Shown here in pieces: positions 52,056 through 60,892 of a DNA stretch of 64,000 bases (its first letter is position 1; each line of letters begins with the position of its first letter). The stretch is from assembly GCA_963717195.1 (NCBI GenBank), contig CAVQVR010000013.1, positions 248,001 through 312,000 of the forward strand, given 5' to 3'. Origin of the DNA: JACDAE01 sp963717195. Lineage in GTDB: Bacteria; Chloroflexota; Ktedonobacteria; Ktedonobacterales; Ktedonobacteraceae. The notes under the pieces were generated by a model, which saw only the letters and a list, made by a program, of their open reading frames with translations, was not told the DNA's origin and made no database searches. The position numbers and the translations under genes are program-made.

Positions 52056-53075
52056 ATGATTGAAGCCGAAAATTTGAACAAGATGTTTCATATAGCACGT
52101 AGGAGAGCTGGTGTGTTGGGCGGATTGCGTAGCATCGTGAATCCAGATGTGCGCATCGTCAATGCCGTTCACGATCTTTCTCTACAGGTGGAACGTGGCG
52201 AGATGATTGGCCTGATTGGTCCGAATGGTGCGGGCAAAAGTACGACCATCAAGATGCTCACTGGTATTCTTATGCCAACCAGCGGGCATATACGTGTGGC
52301 CGGTCTGGTTCCTGTGCAGCAGCGCAGAAAGCTAGCCGCACGTATTGGCGTGGTTTTTGGGCAACGTACACAGCTCTGGTGGGATCTCCCGTTGATTGAT
52401 TCGTTGCGCCTCTTACGTCACCTTTACCGCGTTCCGGAGCCTCGCTTTACTGCCAACTTTGAGCGCTTATGCGACATGCTTGATCTAAAAGAGTTTCTCG
52501 ATACCCCTGTACGTCAATTGTCTCTGGGACAACGTATGCGTGGCGATCTGACGGCTGCATTGTTGCATGATCCTGAGCTCCTCTATCTAGATGAGCCGAC
52601 GATTGGACTGGACGTGGTTGCTAAAGCGCGTATCCGTGAATTTCTCCTGTCGCTCAATACCGAGTCTGGTACGACTATTCTGCTGACCACCCATGATATG
52701 GATGATGTCGAGATGCTTTGCCCACGTATGTTGATCATCGATCATGGACGCAAGCTTTATGATGGTAGTGTTGCCAGTATTCGCGAACGATTTGGTGGTG
52801 AGCGTGCGCTCGTTGCCATTCTGGACTCCTCAGAGTTAGCTGGATTATCCTACGATGAGGGAATGCCAATCCTGCAAGATTTACCTGAGGGCGTACAACT
52901 AATTCATGCTGAGGGACCGCGCCTCTGGCTAAGTTTCAGTCACAATGCGTTGCCTGCCCATGAACTGGTATCATGGTTAGGCGCTCGCTATCGATTGCGT
53001 GATGTCACTTTTCAGGAGCCAGAGATTGAGGATGTGATCCGGCGCATCTATGAGGAGGGATTACTGCTTGCATAG
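52056..53075 (+). CDS. ABC-2 transporter ATP-binding protein (NatA/DrrA-like)
   Basis: The start is at ATG 52056, with gaggag 10 nt upstream. The 339-residue protein shows Walker A GPNGAGKST, Q-loop VVFGQRTQLWWDLPL, signature LSLGQRMRGDLTAAL, Walker B LLYLDEPTIGLD and switch His in LLTTHDMDD. A C-terminal extension of about 100 residues (from about 235) is typical of DrrA-like ATPases. The FGQR(T/S)QLWWDLP Q-loop is characteristic of ATPases that pair with DUF990 permeases. It is the last gene of the three-gene exporter operon. Confidence 0.94.
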   Translation: MIEAENLNKMFHIARRRAGVLGGLRSIVNPDVRIVNAVHDLSLQVERGEMIGLIGPNGAGKSTTIKMLTGILMPTSGHIRVAGLVPVQQRRKLAARIGVVFGQRTQLWWDLPLIDSLRLLRHLYRVPEPRFTANFERLCDMLDLKEFLDTPVRQLSLGQRMRGDLTAALLHDPELLYLDEPTIGLDVVAKARIREFLLSLNTESGTTILLTTHDMDDVEMLCPRMLIIDHGRKLYDGSVASIRERFGGERALVAILDSSELAGLSYDEGMPILQDLPEGVQLIHAEGPRLWLSFSHNALPAHELVSWLGARYRLRDVTFQEPEIEDVIRRIYEEGLLLA

Positions 53076-53168
53076 GTTCAACTTATTTGGTATGCTTAAT
53101 AACGGGACGATTTTGGGAACAACACGTCCTCGAAGAACGTACTATATCTCAAGGAAAGCGAGAGCTCT

Positions 53169-53960
53169 ATGGATAGTTCTCTAAAAAGTACCAATCTTAC
53201 AGCGGATGATCTAACGGCGTCCCTTAATGAGCATGTGGAGGAAGTAGGGGGTGCCGAGGAGGAACATCATATTCATCTGCCTAATCCAAGTTTATGGCCA
53301 TTTATCTTAAGTATTGCGATTCTGGTCACGGTAATCGGTATACTGTTCTTGCCGAATAATCCCTGGCTTTCTGTCGTGGGGGCTCCTTTTGTGCTGGTGG
53401 GCATTCTGGGTTGGGCGTTGCAGGATCCGATGGCAGCGCCAAAAGCGGACTATATTATCGTGCCACCACCTCCCAGTGCAGCCGCCGCCCGTTTCTTGAT
53501 CGGTCAGGAAGTGTTCGACAAGAATGGGGAGTCGCTGGGCGAGGTAAAGGCGCGTTTCGAGCGTTATATTCTTGCCGAGCGGGGTGGTCTGTTCGCGAAA
53601 CCCTTTTATATTCCAATAGCGGCTACCGAGGATGAGATCAAAAATAATGTTGTGCGCTTGAGAGTGAGTGAGCAGGATCTGCTGGACAGAGGTCTGGATG
53701 TGGTTCCCAATGATCTCTATGAAGAGGCCCTTGATCCTGGTCGGCCTGCGCTCAATGGTGTACCACTTTTTGCTAATGGCCCATTGTCTCCAGCCGAAAC
53801 AGGGCATTACAACTATGGCCCGAACTCACCTGGTATGAATACCGATGCCAGCGGATCGTACCATCGCGAAGAGGTTGCACCCAGTCCGCAACGCTATGTG
53901 GGTGAAAGGCGCAAAACGTATGTTGCGAGAAAAGCTATTCCCGCAGCTACATCCAAATGA
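53169..53960 (+). CDS. Two-helix membrane protein with PRC-barrel-like domain
   Basis: A 263-residue protein preceded by aaggaaagcgagag. The N-terminus holds two membrane helices (about 38-60 and 62-82, in LWPFILSIAILVTVIGILFL and WLSVVGAPFVLVGILGWAL), resembling the cytochrome-oxidase subunit IV helix pair. Then comes a beta domain with QEVFDKNGESLGEVKARFER and KPFYIPIAATEDEIKNNVVR, which is the PRC-barrel pattern. The C-terminal 80 residues are low-complexity. PRC barrels occur in photosynthetic reaction centres and RNA-processing factors; no oxidase genes are near, so the role is open. It is followed by a terminator. Confidence 0.72.
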   Translation: MDSSLKSTNLTADDLTASLNEHVEEVGGAEEEHHIHLPNPSLWPFILSIAILVTVIGILFLPNNPWLSVVGAPFVLVGILGWALQDPMAAPKADYIIVPPPPSAAAARFLIGQEVFDKNGESLGEVKARFERYILAERGGLFAKPFYIPIAATEDEIKNNVVRLRVSEQDLLDRGLDVVPNDLYEEALDPGRPALNGVPLFANGPLSPAETGHYNYGPNSPGMNTDASGSYHREEVAPSPQRYVGERRKTYVARKAIPAATSK

Positions 53961-53982
53961 GGTTTTCCCAATCTTCTTGCTG

Positions 53983-54027
53983 AATGTGGAGCATGGGCGT
54001 CACCCTGCGTGTGCTCGTCTCCACATT
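53983..54027. terminator. Bidirectional terminator between convergent genes
   Basis: aatgtggag (53983-53991) pairs with ctccacatt (54019-54027), with extra pairing inside (gcatg, cgtgtgc). It lies between the PRC-type gene (plus) and the dehydrogenase gene (minus). Confidence 0.65.
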
Positions 54028-54037
54028 TAGTGTGAAG

Positions 54038-54898
54038 TTATTTTTCCTTTGAGTAGTCGTAAAAGCCTTTGCCACTCTTCTTGCCCAGCATCCCCGAAAT
54101 TACCATACGACGTAGTAGCGGTGGCGGAGCATAGAGGGGATCTTTATACTCTTCATAGATAGCTTCAGCAGCCCATAATGTTGTGTCTAATCCTACGTAG
54201 TCAAGCAAGGTAAATGGACCCATAGGATAGCCACAGCCGAGTTTCATAGCGGTATCAATGTCATCACGTGATGCCATACCATTTTCGAGCATACGAATTG
54301 CCGCAACCAGGTAAGGAATAAGCAGGAAATTAACGATGAAACCTGCGGTATCTTTAGCTAAAACGGGCGTTTTATCAAGAGAATGAGCAAATTTTTTAAC
54401 CTCTTCAATAGTGGATGCCGATGTAGACAGTGTTTGAACGATTTCTACAAGTCGCATTATAGGAGCTGGATTGAAGAAGTGTAAGCCACAAACCTTGTCA
54501 GCTCTTTTTGTCACCGCTCCCATCTGCGTAACACTGAGAGATGAGGTATTGCTCAAAATAAGCGCTTCTGGTTTTAGTAGGCGATCAAGCGCCGTGAAGA
54601 GGCGAATTTTCTCTTCCATATTTTCCAGGATGACCTCGATTATCAGGTCACGATCAGCAAAATCTTCTAGCTCAAGCGTCCCACACAAGCGGGAACGATT
54701 TTCAGCAACTTGCTCAGAGGTCAATTTGCCCTTTTTTGCCATAGTATCCCATGCGTCGTGAATACGGTTGATGCCTTTGTCGAGCAGTGGCTGGTTAATT
54801 TCTCGCACCAGCGTTTCATACCCCGATTGAGCACAAGTCTGGGCAATGCCGCTGCCCATTAAGCCTGCTCCAATCACCCCAACTTTACAAATCGTCAT
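54038..54898 (-). CDS. 3-hydroxyacyl-CoA (3-hydroxybutyryl-CoA) dehydrogenase
   Basis: A 286-residue NAD(P)-dependent enzyme. The Rossmann motif is VGVIGAGLMGSGIAQTCAQSGYE. The catalytic His and its partner are in VCGLHFFNPAPIMRLVEIV. The C-terminal domain has KDTAGFIVNFLLIPYLVAAIRMLENGMA and GYPMGPFTLLDYVGLDT. The length matches the single-function HbdA/PaaH group and not the fused hydratase-dehydrogenase. It interconverts 3-hydroxybutyryl-CoA and acetoacetyl-CoA in the cytoplasm. The ATG at 54898 follows aaagga with a 10-nt gap. No other beta-oxidation gene is adjacent. Confidence 0.94.
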   Translation of the reverse strand: MTICKVGVIGAGLMGSGIAQTCAQSGYETLVREINQPLLDKGINRIHDAWDTMAKKGKLTSEQVAENRSRLCGTLELEDFADRDLIIEVILENMEEKIRLFTALDRLLKPEALILSNTSSLSVTQMGAVTKRADKVCGLHFFNPAPIMRLVEIVQTLSTSASTIEEVKKFAHSLDKTPVLAKDTAGFIVNFLLIPYLVAAIRMLENGMASRDDIDTAMKLGCGYPMGPFTLLDYVGLDTTLWAAEAIYEEYKDPLYAPPPLLRRMVISGMLGKKSGKGFYDYSKEK

Positions 54899-55273
54899 TG
54901 AAGCTTACATCCTTTCAGAAATGGTCGTTACTAAGGGTTGTAAGGATAGCTTACGAGATATTGGGAAGGTATGCAAGTATCAGGCTGATTGAACTGGGGT
55001 TTCCAAAGAAAAGCCCTGAGGGGAGAAGAGGTTCTTGAAGAAAAGAAGGAAACTCTGAGATATAATGGTTCAGTCGAGCTGCCTTCGTTTCTGGAGAGCA
55101 TAGAAAGGTCTTTTCATGAAGTCTGTCGAGTCAATCGTCGTGATTGATTTATTTGAACCAATGCTTGGGCACCTGCTCATTCGCCCAACTACACTGAGAA
55201 AAAGGCTATAAAAGTCCATCTGAAACAGTAGGTCTCAAGCTGGCCTGGAGTCAGGCTTTAGCCATGGGGTACT
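54899..55273. other. Intergenic region with one doubtful micro-ORF
   Basis: This 375-bp stretch lies between two minus-strand genes, so it holds the promoter of the dehydrogenase. A plus-strand frame of 31 codons at 55116-55211 has a plausible ribosome-binding site (gaaagg) and reads VESIVVIDLFEPMLGHLL. It could be a leftover gene end. I do not call it as a gene. No repeats were seen. Confidence 0.4.
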
Positions 55274-56110
55274 TCATATCAATTTAAAGCCGGATACAGC
55301 AAGGACGACAGCCAGAACCGGACGCATATAGCGGTTGGGAATGTGTTTGCTTAATTGGCTGCCGATGATCACACCCGGTAGTGAGCCAATCAGTAACAGA
55401 CCCGTAATGGTCCAATTAATTGTACCTGCAAAGAGGTAGGCTGTGGCTCCTGCGGTCACTAGCATAAAACCCTGGAAGATGTCTGTCCCGACCAACTCTT
55501 TTGTGGTGAGTTTGGGATAGAGAGTGAAGATGGAGACGACAATCAGCGTTCCACTTCCTACGGAGGTGAAGCCAACGATAATGCCTACAATTGCACCAAG
55601 CAGTGCGGTAATGAGTGGTCGGTAGAAGCGTTCCCACTGTGTGGCTTCCGGTCTGTGTGTTGAGGCTGTTGAAGGTGCTGCCAGGGTTGTTTGTTTTTGT
55701 GCTTCGTGGTTTCTTTTCTCCAGGGTGCGTAGAATATAAGGTCTGAGGAGCAGAACTACGGCGACCAGTATCAGTACAAATCCGATAGCATGGATAATGA
55801 AACCGTTAATTATGTTGCCATACTGTTTTCTTATATACTGGACCAGGAAGACGCTAATAAATGTAGCAGGTACGCTGCCACAGGCCAGCCAGAAAGCGAC
55901 TGTGAAATTGACGTGTTTTGCGCGAATATGTATAAGTGAGCCAAGCGCCTTCGTAACTGTTGAGTATGCCAGATCCGTACCGACAGCCCACACAGGAGGT
56001 ACGCGAAAGAAGAGAATGAGAATTGGGGCAAGGAGTGACCCACCACCCATACCCGTCAATCCAATGAGAATTCCTACAAAGAGGCCGGCAATTGAATAGC
56101 GTACGTCCAT
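55274..56110 (-). CDS. TauE/SafE-family membrane transporter
   Basis: The start is at ATG 56110, after aggaagg at 7 nt; the longer frame from 56278 lacks support. The 278-residue protein has seven to eight membrane helices. LFVGILIGLTGMGGGSLLAPILILF is the family's N-terminal signature, and AIVGIIVGFTSVGSGTLIVVSIF is its second-half repeat. TauE/SafE proteins export sulfite, sulfoacetate or other small organosulfur anions, or take them up. The substrate is not fixed by the sequence. The linker between halves (about 135-170) is charged and cytoplasmic. The gene is preceded by AT-rich DNA (56111-56386) that also borders the NB-ARC gene's 3' end. Confidence 0.88.
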   Translation of the reverse strand: MDVRYSIAGLFVGILIGLTGMGGGSLLAPILILFFRVPPVWAVGTDLAYSTVTKALGSLIHIRAKHVNFTVAFWLACGSVPATFISVFLVQYIRKQYGNIINGFIIHAIGFVLILVAVVLLLRPYILRTLEKRNHEAQKQTTLAAPSTASTHRPEATQWERFYRPLITALLGAIVGIIVGFTSVGSGTLIVVSIFTLYPKLTTKELVGTDIFQGFMLVTAGATAYLFAGTINWTITGLLLIGSLPGVIIGSQLSKHIPNRYMRPVLAVVLAVSGFKLI

Positions 56111-56386
56111 GTATATCCTTCCTGAGAGCATTAATTGACAATTATTATCAACTATATCATATTTGTTGGATGCGTGCAAATTATTTAATCCATTTCTGGA
56201 AGGAATATATTGTACGGAATGTACATATATGGATGTGGAGAGGGGAGTAACAGGGACTATCGCCCCTGTGTCGCCCATTTCTCAGTTGCGTTAGCCCTAT
56301 CACTTATTAAGACGCTGTTGCAGGTGATTTGTTAAAGTTAGCGAACAAGTAAGCGTCTGGTGGTCAATGAAGGAGAAAAGGATCAG

Positions 56387-58975
56387 TCATCGCTTTTCGG
56401 ATGATGCGCCGGAGAGCGTTGTCAGCCAATTTCTGACGGTTGCTGCTTTGGGAAGATCTAATGTTTCAAAGAGTTGAGCGCTGGCTTCACCATGGAGATG
56501 AGCTTCATTCATGTTTCCCTGGAAGGCCATGGTACGAGCCAGTCCATAGCAGGCATTTGCGCGTATTTCCGGAAAAGTTGTTGCGGAAGTAATGGCTTCC
56601 ATGAAAAGTGCCTGTGCTTCGTCGTAACGCTGAGAGGAAAGAGCCACTTCTCCCTGCTCATAGAGAATATTATTGATCAGTCGTGGGTGGTTAATCTGGC
56701 GAGCCACGCTCAATCCTTCTTGTAGGTATGGTTGCGCCTGTTCATAGTTGCCCTGTATCCATGCAAGCGAACCCAGGTTGTTGAGCAACATGGTTTTGCT
56801 CTCTCGATTGTCGATTTGATGCGCCAGGTGTAATCCTTCTTGAAGATAGTTTTCTGCTTGTTTGTAGTCTCCTGCTAATCCTAATGCTCCACTGAGATTG
56901 ATGATGAGTCGGATAATACTGTCCCGATAGCCCATCTGGTAGGAGAGGTCGAGGGCTTCCAGGAAGTAGCTACGTGAGAGAGGATAGTTCTCTTTACTAA
57001 TAGCGATGACGCCAGATTGGGTGAGGACGCGTATCATATATTCTTTGTGCTCAAGTTGTCCTGCGAGCTGACGTGCCTCAGAAAGAGCCTCCTCGGCCTG
57101 AGTATACTTTCCCTGGTTAGTAAACGTCCATCCCAGTGTGATGAGGACCTGGCAGATACGCTCTGGAAGGTCGAGTTGGCGTGCGAGAGAAAGTCCTTCT
57201 TGCAAATAGGTTTCTGCCTGGCCATATTCGCCAAGCCTCTCCATAACGACTCCCAGGTAGGCTAAAAAAAGACAGATGTATTGTGTCTGCTCGTGCTGCC
57301 GTGCCATCTGTAGTCCTTTGCTCAGATAGCGTTCTGCCTGTTTGTACTCGCTCAGAAGTTCTGAGTTTTGTCCAAGATAAGATAAGAGTTCCATTTGCTC
57401 GAAGCTATCACCCAGTTCTTGAGCTACCTGATAGGCACGCTGGAGATACTGTGTGGCTTCATCGTAAAGGCCACGAATACGCAGAAATGGAGCGAAGGCA
57501 TTCACCCCTTGCACGAATTCGCAGTCCATTCCGCGCCGAGATGCTTCTTCCAGAGCGGCCAGGATGTTGGTGTGTTCCTGTTCGAGCTCTTGATAATCAT
57601 TTTTGTGTATTTCTATGTAGCGTATCATATAGGTGATCATACGCTCAAAGAGGAGCGTTTCGTGATCTCCCATCTGTGCTCGTGCGTAATCGGCAATGGT
57701 CTGGTGCATCATGTAACGCTCGGGGCCGTTGCTCTCAAGCAATCCTGCGTCGCAGAGTGTATCGAGCGTTTCGGCTGGCAGTTCGCTAATGGCGATGGCA
57801 GCTTCCTCCGAAAAGGTGTTTGGTTTGGGCAGAAATACGGCCAGTGCACGCAACATGCTGTGTGCGGAGGTGTCAAGCTGTTCGTCACTGAGGGCGATGA
57901 CGGATTGCAATGAGTACTGCATTCTGGGTGCATAACTGGAATAGGGTCTGCTTAAGCCATGAGGATCGCTCAGGTGCAGGCGTTTCTCCGTATTGATGAG
58001 GTTTTGGAGGGCGTTGCGCAAGCGGCGGGGTTGCTCGTTGTAAGTATGAGCGTGGAGATATCTTCCCATTAGAACGAGAGCCAGCGGCAAAGCTCCAACT
58101 GAATTGACCAGGTGTCGTGCCATAGTATGGTCTTGTTGTATCAGTCTGGGTACGAAGTGTGTGAGGAGTTCAATGCCATTCTCCTCGCTCAGTTCGGGAA
58201 CGGTAATGGCTCTATTGTTTGCAATCTGGATAGCTATCTGTGGAAAGCGCGTTGTGAACAGATACATACAGTGAGGGCCACCGACGTGAAAGGCTAGAGC
58301 GTCATCGATGTTCCAGACATCATCAACGATCAAGAGCATGCGTCGTAGACCGATCAAAGCTCTTAATGTCCTGGTCCAATCATCGCGACTCTTGATGCCG
58401 GTTACCTCAACTTGTGAGAGTCCCAACTGTGTGCCCCAGCGTGCCTGGATTTCCTCTATGCCAGGCCGAGTTCCCAGACCTGCCCAGAGGATGCCATTGT
58501 TAAAGTGTGTCTGTACCGTGCGGTCGTATGCCAACGCCAATGAGAGCGTTGTTTTTCCCACGCCTGGTAGCCCACTGAGAGCATAAAGACCTGGTGCTTC
58601 TTCTCTAGAAAGCTGCTGTTTGAGTTGTGCCAGTAACTCGTCACGTCCCACAAGGGTGCCAGTTTCTAATGGGAGTGTAGGGATGGCGGGATCGAAAATA
58701 AATGGTTTTGTGGTAGACTGTGCTTGTGGCTGTAGTTCTGTCGTGTTGACAACTGTCTGTTTCAGTACACTATTCTCGTCTTCGATCAAACCCAGTTCGC
58801 GTACATCCTTGCCGAAGATCTCGCATAATTTCTCGCGATGGACAGGATAGGGTGAAGAGATGCCACGTTCCCAACGCCCCACAGTTGCTGGATTAGTGCC
58901 TACCAGTTCCGCCAGTTTTGACTGCGACCATCCGTGCTGTTCACGCTCATATTTTAACCGGTTGTTTGGCTTCAT
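56387..58975 (-). CDS. XRE helix-turn-helix / NB-ARC ATPase / tetratricopeptide-repeat protein (NLR-like regulator)
   Basis: The start is at ATG 58975; a site further upstream (59005) is possible. About 862 residues. The N-terminus has a Cro/XRE helix-turn-helix (LKYEREQHGWSQSKLAELVG, VGRWERGISSP). An NB-ARC STAND ATPase follows, with P-loop GLPGVGKTT, Walker B LLIVDDVW, and an MHD-like region (YMMHQTIADYARA). The last half is at least nine TPR repeats of about 40 residues (YKQAERYLSKGLQMARQ and so on). The protein would stay inactive with ADP until a signal reaches the TPRs, then bind DNA or oligomerise. In Ktedonobacteria and actinobacteria, proteins of this layout are usually transcription regulators; immune NLR roles are also known for STAND proteins. 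No effector is fused. Confidence 0.92.
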   Translation of the reverse strand: MKPNNRLKYEREQHGWSQSKLAELVGTNPATVGRWERGISSPYPVHREKLCEIFGKDVRELGLIEDENSVLKQTVVNTTELQPQAQSTTKPFIFDPAIPTLPLETGTLVGRDELLAQLKQQLSREEAPGLYALSGLPGVGKTTLSLALAYDRTVQTHFNNGILWAGLGTRPGIEEIQARWGTQLGLSQVEVTGIKSRDDWTRTLRALIGLRRMLLIVDDVWNIDDALAFHVGGPHCMYLFTTRFPQIAIQIANNRAITVPELSEENGIELLTHFVPRLIQQDHTMARHLVNSVGALPLALVLMGRYLHAHTYNEQPRRLRNALQNLINTEKRLHLSDPHGLSRPYSSYAPRMQYSLQSVIALSDEQLDTSAHSMLRALAVFLPKPNTFSEEAAIAISELPAETLDTLCDAGLLESNGPERYMMHQTIADYARAQMGDHETLLFERMITYMIRYIEIHKNDYQELEQEHTNILAALEEASRRGMDCEFVQGVNAFAPFLRIRGLYDEATQYLQRAYQVAQELGDSFEQMELLSYLGQNSELLSEYKQAERYLSKGLQMARQHEQTQYICLFLAYLGVVMERLGEYGQAETYLQEGLSLARQLDLPERICQVLITLGWTFTNQGKYTQAEEALSEARQLAGQLEHKEYMIRVLTQSGVIAISKENYPLSRSYFLEALDLSYQMGYRDSIIRLIINLSGALGLAGDYKQAENYLQEGLHLAHQIDNRESKTMLLNNLGSLAWIQGNYEQAQPYLQEGLSVARQINHPRLINNILYEQGEVALSSQRYDEAQALFMEAITSATTFPEIRANACYGLARTMAFQGNMNEAHLHGEASAQLFETLDLPKAATVRNWLTTLSGASSEKR

Positions 58976-59264
58976 ATCACCCTCTTCCGTCGAGACATCT
59001 ATCACAAATCATGCGCACCATGCATTTCGGGTGCTCTACAGAGAGAAACACGAAGAACGATTTATCATCTGTACATCTCAAAGGTGTATTGATATATAAC
59101 AATGATAACACAACAGCAGAAATGCAAGCAAGAAAGCCAGTACAAAAGCATGCGTATGAGAAGGGTTGTTTCTCAAAAAATTCCCTTCTTATGTAGTATA
59201 AAGTCCGGTTGTTTTAGTGTCATGCATGGTGTACTTTTGGGGGTGCGGCTCATTAATGTAGGAT

Positions 59265-60554
59265 TCAAGCTCGTAATATCACAACGAGCAACAAACCTAG
59301 CATTAGCGCTATCCCTACCAGCATAGGGATAGTGAGCGGTTTTAAGTTGTTGAAATCTATCTTCTTGCCCTTTTCATCTTTTAATGATAGTAGAGGTATC
59401 TCAGAAGGCTGAAATGGCACAACTGCCCTGGTTGCCATCGTGGCGTATGCTTCGATCATTGCCTCTATATCTTGCTGCATCTCGCGTGGACCACTATAGC
59501 GCTGTGCAATTGTGAGTCGCAACTGTCGCGCGAGAATCTGTTCTATTGCCGGGCTGACCTGGTCATTTAAGCGTCGTGCGGGTGGATAGAATGATGGTGG
59601 ACGTTCTTGCGGATCTGAACCTGTTACTGCATGATAGAGTGTTGCCGCCAGCGAGTAGAGATCTGATGCAGGGGTGATGGTTCCATGAACCTGCTCTGGT
59701 GCGAGATACCCGGATACACTATCATCTATCTTTCCAGCAGGTTCTTTCGGTGGTAGCAACGGTATATGCATTAGCAGAGCCTGCCGGTTGTCTTCACTGA
59801 TCAAAATCGTATCAGGGTTGATTGCACCATGAACTATCGGTGGTTGCTGATCTGCCAGCAATGCCAGAATATCGCACAACTGCCAGGCATATTCAGTGAT
59901 CATATATTCTGGTAGTCCGTTATGCCAGCGCTTGAGTAGCGAGGTGAGCGTTTCTCCTTGTGGATAGAGGAAGACCAGGAAATAGTTGTCGTTTTCACTG
60001 AATAAATCGATGACGGCGGGCAGGCCGGGATGTTTTCCCAGCTTGTTCAGGCGCTGCGCAATTTTGTTTGCAAGAAATTCTTTCTGCGTGGGCGTAGATA
60101 CCAGTTCGCCAGAGAACTTAACTTCGCGCACGACTACAAAGCGGCTGGACATCCGAAGATCATAAGCATTCCAGGCCATGCCTTGATTTTGCTGCGATGC
60201 AGGTAGTGTGATACGTTCCTGCAAGCGGTAGCGACCATTGCGCAATGTATCGCCAGGTTCTGGTCCTGTCCCCATTTGAGGTGTGCTGGTGGGGCGGAGG
60301 TCGAATACTGGCGAATATTGATTAGTGATGGGAGCGAATTGACCAGTAATCTGTGAAAGTTGACCAGTAATCTGTGAAAATGGCCGTTGCACTGCCGCTG
60401 TGCTGCCTTCTGTCGCCTCTTGAGTTTCACGTTCCAATGGATAGCCGCAGACTGCACATCTGCCGTTGAATAATTTCCCTTTGTAAGCACAACGCGGACA
60501 ACGCATAGAACCTCCTGAGTCCATAACATCCTGTATGGAAAAGTTGGCTTGCAT
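59265..60554 (-). CDS. Zinc-ribbon pseudokinase with C-terminal membrane anchor
   Basis: The 429-residue protein starts at ATG 60554 (aagga 6 nt upstream). ATG 60506 with aggagg 4 nt upstream is an alternative and keeps the ribbon intact. Residues 19-37 hold CPRC and CAVC. A linker carries a QITGQ repeat from a 20-bp DNA repeat near 60340-60382. Residues about 105-390 have a kinase fold (GRYRLQERI, FLVFLYPQGETLTSLL, SGYLAPEQ, SDLYSLAATLYHAV). The catalytic loop is HGAINPDTIL, so both the Asp and the Asn of HRDxKxxN are changed. DFG reads MHIPLL. It cannot be a standard kinase. One membrane helix ends the chain, which would face the cytoplasm. It may act as a scaffold that brings kinases to the membrane. 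Confidence 0.88.
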   Translation of the reverse strand: MQANFSIQDVMDSGGSMRCPRCAYKGKLFNGRCAVCGYPLERETQEATEGSTAAVQRPFSQITGQLSQITGQFAPITNQYSPVFDLRPTSTPQMGTGPEPGDTLRNGRYRLQERITLPASQQNQGMAWNAYDLRMSSRFVVVREVKFSGELVSTPTQKEFLANKIAQRLNKLGKHPGLPAVIDLFSENDNYFLVFLYPQGETLTSLLKRWHNGLPEYMITEYAWQLCDILALLADQQPPIVHGAINPDTILISEDNRQALLMHIPLLPPKEPAGKIDDSVSGYLAPEQVHGTITPASDLYSLAATLYHAVTGSDPQERPPSFYPPARRLNDQVSPAIEQILARQLRLTIAQRYSGPREMQQDIEAMIEAYATMATRAVVPFQPSEIPLLSLKDEKGKKIDFNNLKPLTIPMLVGIALMLGLLLVVILRA

Positions 60555-60892
60555 ACTTTTTCCTTGACATCACAGGCCATAATTAGTAAAAAGTGTTTAG
60601 AGAGAGTATATGTAATTAAGAACTGTCAGGCCGATTTCGCGTTGTATAGATAAAATAATTGAGAGAGAAAGCACGAAACTGGCTTTGCTGGAAGTAATCT
60701 CAATTGTGAGATGAAACAACCATCATGGCTACTATACGAGTGACGTGGTTATTTGTCAAGATGGGAAACCATCTATACCTATCGTCTTATTATCAAATGT
60801 GATGTAGCATAAGAACAGCCTGTTGGTTCGCTTCCATCCTTACTTCATCGAGGGCACTGTAGCCAAAAATGTAGCCATTGCACCTCAAAGCA
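60555..60892. other. Gap between pseudokinase gene and integrase (left boundary of an element)
   Basis: This 338-bp region has no gene. It contains two short direct copies of tgtagcca in 60858-60881 and is AT-rich near the pseudokinase start. The attachment site of the integrated element is likely here because the integrase gene ends at 60893. I could not identify the core because the partner site is outside the window. Confidence 0.4.

Noticed and set aside
55116..55211. 31-codon micro-ORF with gaaagg upstream
   Set aside because: Plausible start signal but no family and only 31 codons; kept as a note within the intergenic entry.
60555..60892. tRNA gene as attachment site for the integrase
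   Set aside because: I found no cloverleaf or anticodon-stem pattern in this stretch by eye.
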